NCBI GenBank assembly: GCA_023458615.1
Contig: JAEWYV010000253.1
Span: 1 to 7,767 of the forward strand
DNA: 7,767 nucleotides
From: Bacillota bacterium
GTDB taxonomy: Bacteria; Bacillota; Clostridia; Christensenellales; CAG-138
Direction of reading: 5' to 3'
Within the stretch, counting starts at the first letter, position 1; every line of letters starts with the position of its first letter. The position numbers and the translations under genes are program-made. Shown in pieces: positions 6,126 to 7,767 of the stretch. The notes beneath the pieces were generated by a model. It saw only the letters and a program-made list of their open reading frames with translations. It was not told the DNA's origin and searched no databases.

Positions 6126-6766
6126 CGGGCATACAGCACTACTGTTTTTGCCCGCGGCAGTGGGCGCTCATCCACATAGAGCAGCAATGGGGCGAAAACC
6201 GCCTGACCGCAGAGGGCGAGGTGTTGCATAAGCGAGTACACGACCCAATGGCGGATGAGAAGCGCAAAGATCGCATTTTCTCGCATGGTATGCCTATCTG
6301 TTCATCGCAGCTTGGCATCCGCGGGTTTTGCGATGTAGTTGAGTTTACTCGCAGTGAATCCGGAGTTTCCATCACGGGACGGGAGGGCAGGTGGCTCCCC
6401 GTCCCAGTGGAGTATAAACACGGCGACGGCGACGCAAAAGAGGCGGATGAGTTGCAGCTCTGCGCGCAAGCGATGTGTCTGGAAGGTATGCTCTGCTGCG
6501 AGATCCCAGAGGGATATCTTTATTATGCCGAGGTGCGGCGGCGGACGAAGGTTTCGTTCACTCCAGATCTTCGCACGCGTGTAGTAACGATGTTTGAGGA
6601 AATGCATCGTCTCTATGCGCGTGGTTATACCCCGAGTGTTAAGAAGCGCCCCGGCTGTAAGAGCTGCTCTTTGCGCGAAATTTGCCTGCCGGAGCTGGAG
6701 AAAACGCGCTCAGCTTCCGCCTATCTTTCGGATATTGTACGTGAATCGGAGGACACAGCGACATGA
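6092..6766 (+). CDS. cas4: Cas4, iron-sulfur RecB-like nuclease of spacer acquisition; start unclear
   Basis: Cas4 acts with Cas1-Cas2 to trim prespacers at the PAM and set spacer orientation. Numbering codons from 6092 (224 codons), the family N-terminus YREEDFLAISGIQHYCFCPRQW is encoded in frame, with cluster cysteine C20. RecB motifs follow: H46, D81 in GFCDVVEF, E107-Y-K109 and Q122. The C-terminal cluster cysteines are C189, C192 and C198. All catalytic and cluster residues are therefore present. However, there is no ATG, GTG or TTG in frame before GTG 6221, and starting there would lose C20 and the first 43 codons. The codon at the expected start (6092) is GCG; a TAATG overlap would be usual. 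Possible explanations are a rare CTG start at 6074 (AAGG at 6064-6067), -1 frameshifting from cas7c, or a damaged start. The limits given are those of homology, not a proven start. Confidence 0.85.
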   Translation, partial: AEYREEDFLAISGIQHYCFCPRQWALIHIEQQWGENRLTAEGEVLHKRVHDPMADEKRKDRIFSHGMPICSSQLGIRGFCDVVEFTRSESGVSITGREGRWLPVPVEYKHGDGDAKEADELQLCAQAMCLEGMLCCEIPEGYLYYAEVRRRTKVSFTPDLRTRVVTMFEEMHRLYARGYTPSVKKRPGCKSCSLREICLPELEKTRSASAYLSDIVRESEDTAT

Positions 6767-7767
6767 GAAAGCTGCTCAACACACTCTATGTCACCACCCC
6801 AGAAACGTACCTCGCACTCGACGGTGAAAATGTCGTCGTGCTACTTGGCGATGAGGAGAAATTGCGGCTGCCGCTACACACTCTCGAGAGCATCGCCTAT
6901 TTCGGTTATAAAGGCACAAGCCCTGCGCTGATGGGCGCGTGCGCGGAGCGAGGTATACGGCTGAGCTATTACTCGGCAAACGGACGATTTCTCGCAGCTG
7001 CAAGCGCAAACGAAAACGGAAATGTGCTACTACGAAAGTTGCAATATCGTCTTTCCGATGATTCCGCCGCGAGCGCAAAAATCGCACGTTCGTTCATCCT
7101 GGCCAAGGTTTACAACAGCCGCTGGATTCTTGAGCGGGTCACACGGGATCACCCGCAAAGGGTCGATGTTGACTCCATCAAAGAATCCTGCCGCATGCTC
7201 GCCGAGCAGATGAGGTCCATCGCGGTATGCGAAGATCTGGAGATTCTGCGTGGGTTGGAGGGTTCCGCCTCCGAACGGTATTTTTCACATTTCAACCAGA
7301 TGATTCTCAGCGAAGACGAGAGTTTCTGTTTCGAAAACCGTAACCGCAGGCCGCCGACGGATCGCGTCAATGCCATGCTATCATTCCTGTATGCGCTGCT
7401 TTCCAATACCTGCGCATCTGCGCTCCAGCAGGCGGGGCTTGATCCATATGTCGGGTTTCTTCATCGTGACCGTCCGGGTAGGATTTCACTCGCGCTCGAT
7501 TTGATGGAGGAGTTTCGCGGGCTATTGTGCGACCGGCTTGCGTTAACAATGATCAACACGCGTGCGATTTCGGCCAAGGATTTTGACCGCAAAGAAAACG
7601 GTGCGGTCTATCTCAACGATTCCGGCAGAAAGGCGGTGATCAACGCCTGGCAAAGTAAAAAGCAGGAGGTCATCCTCCACCCGTATCTCAACGAGAAGAT
7701 CCCCTGGGGGCTCGCGCCGCACATACAGGCTGTTTTGCTCGCGCGGTATCTGCGCGGTGATCTGGAC
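6763..7767 (+). CDS. cas1: Cas1 (type I-C), spacer integrase, 3' end cut by window
   Basis: Cas1 with Cas2 forms the integrase that inserts new spacers at the leader end of the array. The start ATG (6763) overlaps the cas4 stop in ATGA, with GGAGG (6748-6752) 10 bases upstream. In all, 335 codons are visible, opening MRKLLNTLYVTTPETYLALDGE and reading open to the window edge at RGDLD. I-C Cas1 proteins usually end within about ten residues after this motif, so almost the whole protein is present. The metal-binding residues are there: E166 in GLEGSASERYF, H234 in YVGFLHRDRPG, and D246 with E249 in SLALDLMEEFR. The N-terminal beta-rich domain covers about the first 85 residues. cas2 should follow directly. 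No damage is seen. Confidence 0.96.
   Translation, partial: MRKLLNTLYVTTPETYLALDGENVVVLLGDEEKLRLPLHTLESIAYFGYKGTSPALMGACAERGIRLSYYSANGRFLAAASANENGNVLLRKLQYRLSDDSAASAKIARSFILAKVYNSRWILERVTRDHPQRVDVDSIKESCRMLAEQMRSIAVCEDLEILRGLEGSASERYFSHFNQMILSEDESFCFENRNRRPPTDRVNAMLSFLYALLSNTCASALQQAGLDPYVGFLHRDRPGRISLALDLMEEFRGLLCDRLALTMINTRAISAKDFDRKENGAVYLNDSGRKAVINAWQSKKQEVILHPYLNEKIPWGLAPHIQAVLLARYLRGDLD

Noticed and set aside
1..7767. CRISPR repeat-spacer array
   Set aside because: No regularly spaced repeats of 28-37 bases were seen on either strand; in I-C loci the array normally follows cas2, beyond this window.

Overview
This window holds most of a type I-C CRISPR-Cas operon, all on the + strand, placed directly downstream of a tRNA-Leu gene. 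The genes, in order, are cas3, cas5c, cas8c (with an internal Cas11c reading), cas7c, cas4 and a cas1 cut off by the window end. This is the standard I-C order; cas2 and the repeat-spacer array would be expected just beyond position 7767. No CRISPR array is visible here. Base composition is intermediate with AT-rich intergenic DNA. Strong AGGAGG-type ribosome sites, TTGACA/TATAAT promoters with TGn extensions and a CCA-encoding tRNA fit a bacterium of the Bacillota (Clostridia or Negativicutes-like), but the taxon is only an inference.

Layout: 4-31 is a promoter and 41-123 a tRNA-Leu(UAA), followed by a hairpin at 127-161. Positions 170-360 hold no convincing gene, although the minus-strand frame nearest the tRNA could be a decayed integrase tail. 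A good promoter (363-391) with a perfect 8-bp inverted repeat (389-414) precedes cas3 (415-2625). A hairpin, then a second promoter (2703-2731), lie in the 146-base gap before cas5c (2772-3434). cas8c (3431-5179) overlaps cas5c by GTGA. cas7c (5184-6092) follows after 4 bases. cas4 reading (6092-6766) abuts the cas7c stop, and cas1 (6763-end) overlaps cas4 by ATGA.

How the parts work together, from family knowledge: Cas5c cuts the pre-crRNA (I-C has no Cas6). Cas5c, Cas8c, Cas7c and Cas11c form the Cascade complex that finds target DNA. Cas3 (HD nuclease plus helicase) degrades it. Cas4 and Cas1, with Cas2, acquire spacers. All expected catalytic motifs are present.

The system is known, not new. 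The points most worth a second look are these. (1) cas4 has no ATG, GTG or TTG start for its conserved N-terminus, which holds an iron-sulfur cysteine. The cas7c stop is preceded by a GGGG slip site and followed by a stable-looking hairpin, so a -1 frameshift giving a Cas7-Cas4 fusion is possible; a broken start is the main alternative. (2) A textbook Shine-Dalgarno and in-frame GTG inside cas8c mark the Cas11c start. (3) A palindrome overlaps the -10 box and ribosome site of cas3.
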